Source: Pseudomonadota bacterium (GTDB lineage Bacteria; Verrucomicrobiota; Verrucomicrobiia; Chthoniobacterales; UBA6821). From it: a stretch of DNA of 7,380 nucleotides. Position numbers and translations under genes: made by a program. Below are positions 6,571-7,380 of the stretch, in pieces; position 1 is the stretch's first letter; each line of letters opens with the position of its first letter. Under the pieces are notes generated by a model, which was not told the DNA's origin, made no database searches, and saw nothing but the letters and a program-made list of their open reading frames with translations. The DNA lies in NCBI GenBank assembly GCA_009928265.1, contig RFPR01000102.1, positions 1 to 7,380 of the forward strand, in the 5' to 3' direction.

Positions 6571-6590
6571 GCCGTAGGTTTAGCTACGGC
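6571..6590. repeat. Strong stem-loop downstream of acs; possible REP-like element
   Basis: GCCGTAG (6571-6577) and CTACGGC (6584-6590) form a perfect 7-bp stem with a 6-nt loop. TGC (6564-6566) and GCA (6593-6595) can extend it across a small internal loop, and CTAGCG (6549-6554) with CGCCTAG (6602-6608) can form an outer imperfect stem, giving a nested structure of about 60 nt. No T-run follows on either strand, so a classical intrinsic terminator is unlikely. The rest of the 246-bp gap (6531-6776) shows no gene; it contains a spaced inverted repeat TTGATGC/GCATCAA (6659-6665 and 6692-6698) and no clear terminator. Confidence 0.45.
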
Positions 6591-6776
6591 TTGCACTTGT
6601 GCGCCTAGCTATCTCCTCAAAATCCACACGCCTTGACTTGGATATCGTTCCTGTTCGGTTGATGCAGCCTTCCCTCGCGCGCCTTGCCATAGCATCAAAA
6701 TCACAAGCTTTTCTGTAAAATCGAAACCTTGGGTGCCTTCATTAATACCCCTCAAGAATTTTCTACGAAAGGGTGG

Positions 6777-7106
6777 CTATAAAAGGAATCTGCTGATGTA
6801 GAGGAGGACGCTCTTGAAGCTGTAGACCTCCTGAATTTCGCTGCGGATCCGTTTTGTGGTGACGGTGAATCGGATGGTTGAAATCACCATGATGACGAGG
6901 CCGAGCATTGTCAGAATGATTCCAGCCTCCCTGCCGAGTGGGGAGATGGTGGGCACCTTTTCCTGAACCACGCTCGTGGCAAAATAGCGGACAAGGATGT
7001 CGAAACGTTCGAGCAGAAAACCGAAGGCGATCAGCGCAAGAGCCGTGCGCATCCAGGCCAGATAGGTACGCTCGTTGGCCGCAAGATCGGTGTAGCGGGT
7101 GATCAT
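6777..7106 (-). CDS. DUF202 (YidH-like) membrane protein with a short C terminus
   Basis: A 109-residue protein whose N-terminal part, LAANERTYLAWMRTALALIAFGFLLERF (8-35), is the hallmark of the DUF202 family of small inner-membrane proteins, whose function is not established. One helix spans about 16-34 and a second about 62-81 (GIILTMLGLVIMVISTIRF). Family members normally end with a third hydrophobic helix, but here the protein stops after KSVLLYISRFLL, only about 12 residues into it. None of the other frames past the stop continues with a hydrophobic helix, so a simple frameshift is not evident. The ATG overlaps the stop of the upstream ABC ATPase gene (ATGA at 7103-7106) and there is no Shine-Dalgarno sequence, which points to translational coupling. 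No terminator is clear after it. Confidence 0.8.
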   Translation of the reverse strand: MITRYTDLAANERTYLAWMRTALALIAFGFLLERFDILVRYFATSVVQEKVPTISPLGREAGIILTMLGLVIMVISTIRFTVTTKRIRSEIQEVYSFKSVLLYISRFLL

Positions 7107-7380
7107 GCGCTGATAGATTCGATCGTGGGGAGGCGCTTGCGATGGTCACCCAGGCGAGGGATGCAGGCGATGAGTGCCTTGGTGTAGGGATGCCGCGGTT
7201 CCCGCAGTACTTGGTCGGTTTCCCCATACTCGACGACTTCGCCGCGATACATCACCGCGACATGGCGGGCGAGGCCTCTGATGATTGCGAAATTATGGGT
7301 GATGAGCATGACTGCCATGCCGAGATCGCGTTGGAGTTCGCGGAGCTTGTCGAGAATCTGCTTCTGGATCGTGACGTCGA
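7103..7380 (-). CDS. Opp/Dpp-type ABC transporter ATP-binding protein, C-terminal part; continues beyond the right edge
   Basis: The visible 91 residues begin DVTIQKQILDKLRELQRDLG, just after the Walker B/D-loop region of oligopeptide and dipeptide transporter ATPases (usual form LDVTxQxQILxLL). Next comes the switch region MLITHN with the H-loop histidine, then RHVAVMYRGEVVEYG, then the family's C-terminal zone VLREPRHPYTKALIACIP and a final RLPTIES, matching the OppD/DppD/OppF/DppF type. These subunits power uptake of peptides, and in some members nickel or sugars, across the inner membrane; which substrate applies here cannot be told. The Walker A, Q-loop and signature motifs lie outside the window. 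Its TGA overlaps the ATG of the DUF202 gene by 4 nt, so the two are in one operon. Confidence 0.92.
   Translation of the reverse strand, partial: DVTIQKQILDKLRELQRDLGMAVMLITHNFAIIRGLARHVAVMYRGEVVEYGETDQVLREPRHPYTKALIACIPRLGDHRKRLPTIESISA

Noticed and set aside
6659..6698. Inverted repeat TTGATGC/GCATCAA as a terminator for acs or DUF202
   Set aside because: The 26-nt loop is too long and no T-run follows closely on either strand.
6727..6765. Possible terminator CTTGGGT...ACCCCTCAAG followed by AATTTTC
   Set aside because: The stem needs a three-base bulge and a long loop, and it is about 200 nt after acs; too weak to call.
6763..7227. 154-codon minus-strand reading frame overlapping DUF202 and the ABC ATPase
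   Set aside because: It is rich in His, Pro and Arg with no recognisable domain and is out of frame with two well-supported genes.

Overview
The window looks like a piece of a chromosome from a Gram-negative bacterium of moderately high GC content. The genes are compact and mostly housekeeping. Two proteins imply a periplasm and an inner membrane. The L13 start, the group I cysteine desulfurase and the mix of genes would fit the Verrucomicrobiota or a relative, but that placement is a guess from protein flavour and is not demonstrated here. There is no sign of a phage, insertion sequence, CRISPR array, tRNA or rRNA.

Layout. At the left edge is the start of rplM (ribosomal protein L13, minus strand, running off the window). 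A promoter-bearing gap of about 145 bp separates it from a divergent metallo-beta-lactamase-fold hydrolase of the RNase Z-like type (plus). That gene meets a small DUF6941-like protein (minus) tail to tail with overlapping stop codons. A second divergent gap holds a 14-bp palindrome and a 3-codon mini-ORF, and leads into a two-gene plus-strand unit: a NifS/IscS-type cysteine desulfurase and a SprT-like zinc metalloprotease-fold protein. This unit converges, again with overlapping stops, on a minus-strand gene for a prokaryotic ionotropic-glutamate-receptor-like channel (GluR0 architecture). A third divergent gap separates the channel from acs (acetyl-CoA synthetase, plus). After acs comes a 246-bp gap with a strong stem-loop. 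The right end is a minus-strand operon end: the C-terminal part of an Opp/Dpp-type ABC transporter ATPase overlapping by 4 nt a small DUF202 membrane protein.

How the genes relate. No single pathway links the window; it is a string of short transcription units. Plausible local links are the cysteine desulfurase with the SprT-like protein (7-bp gap, same operon), the ABC ATPase with DUF202 (ATGA overlap, translational coupling), and possibly shared control in the divergent gap between the channel and acs.

I found no clearly new multi-gene system. The item most worth a second look is the glutamate-receptor-like channel: it has intact ligand-binding lobes, but the potassium-type TVGYG selectivity filter is replaced by a different pore sequence. 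Next come the DUF202 protein, which appears to lack a full third membrane helix, and the stem-loop downstream of acs, which could be a dispersed repeat.
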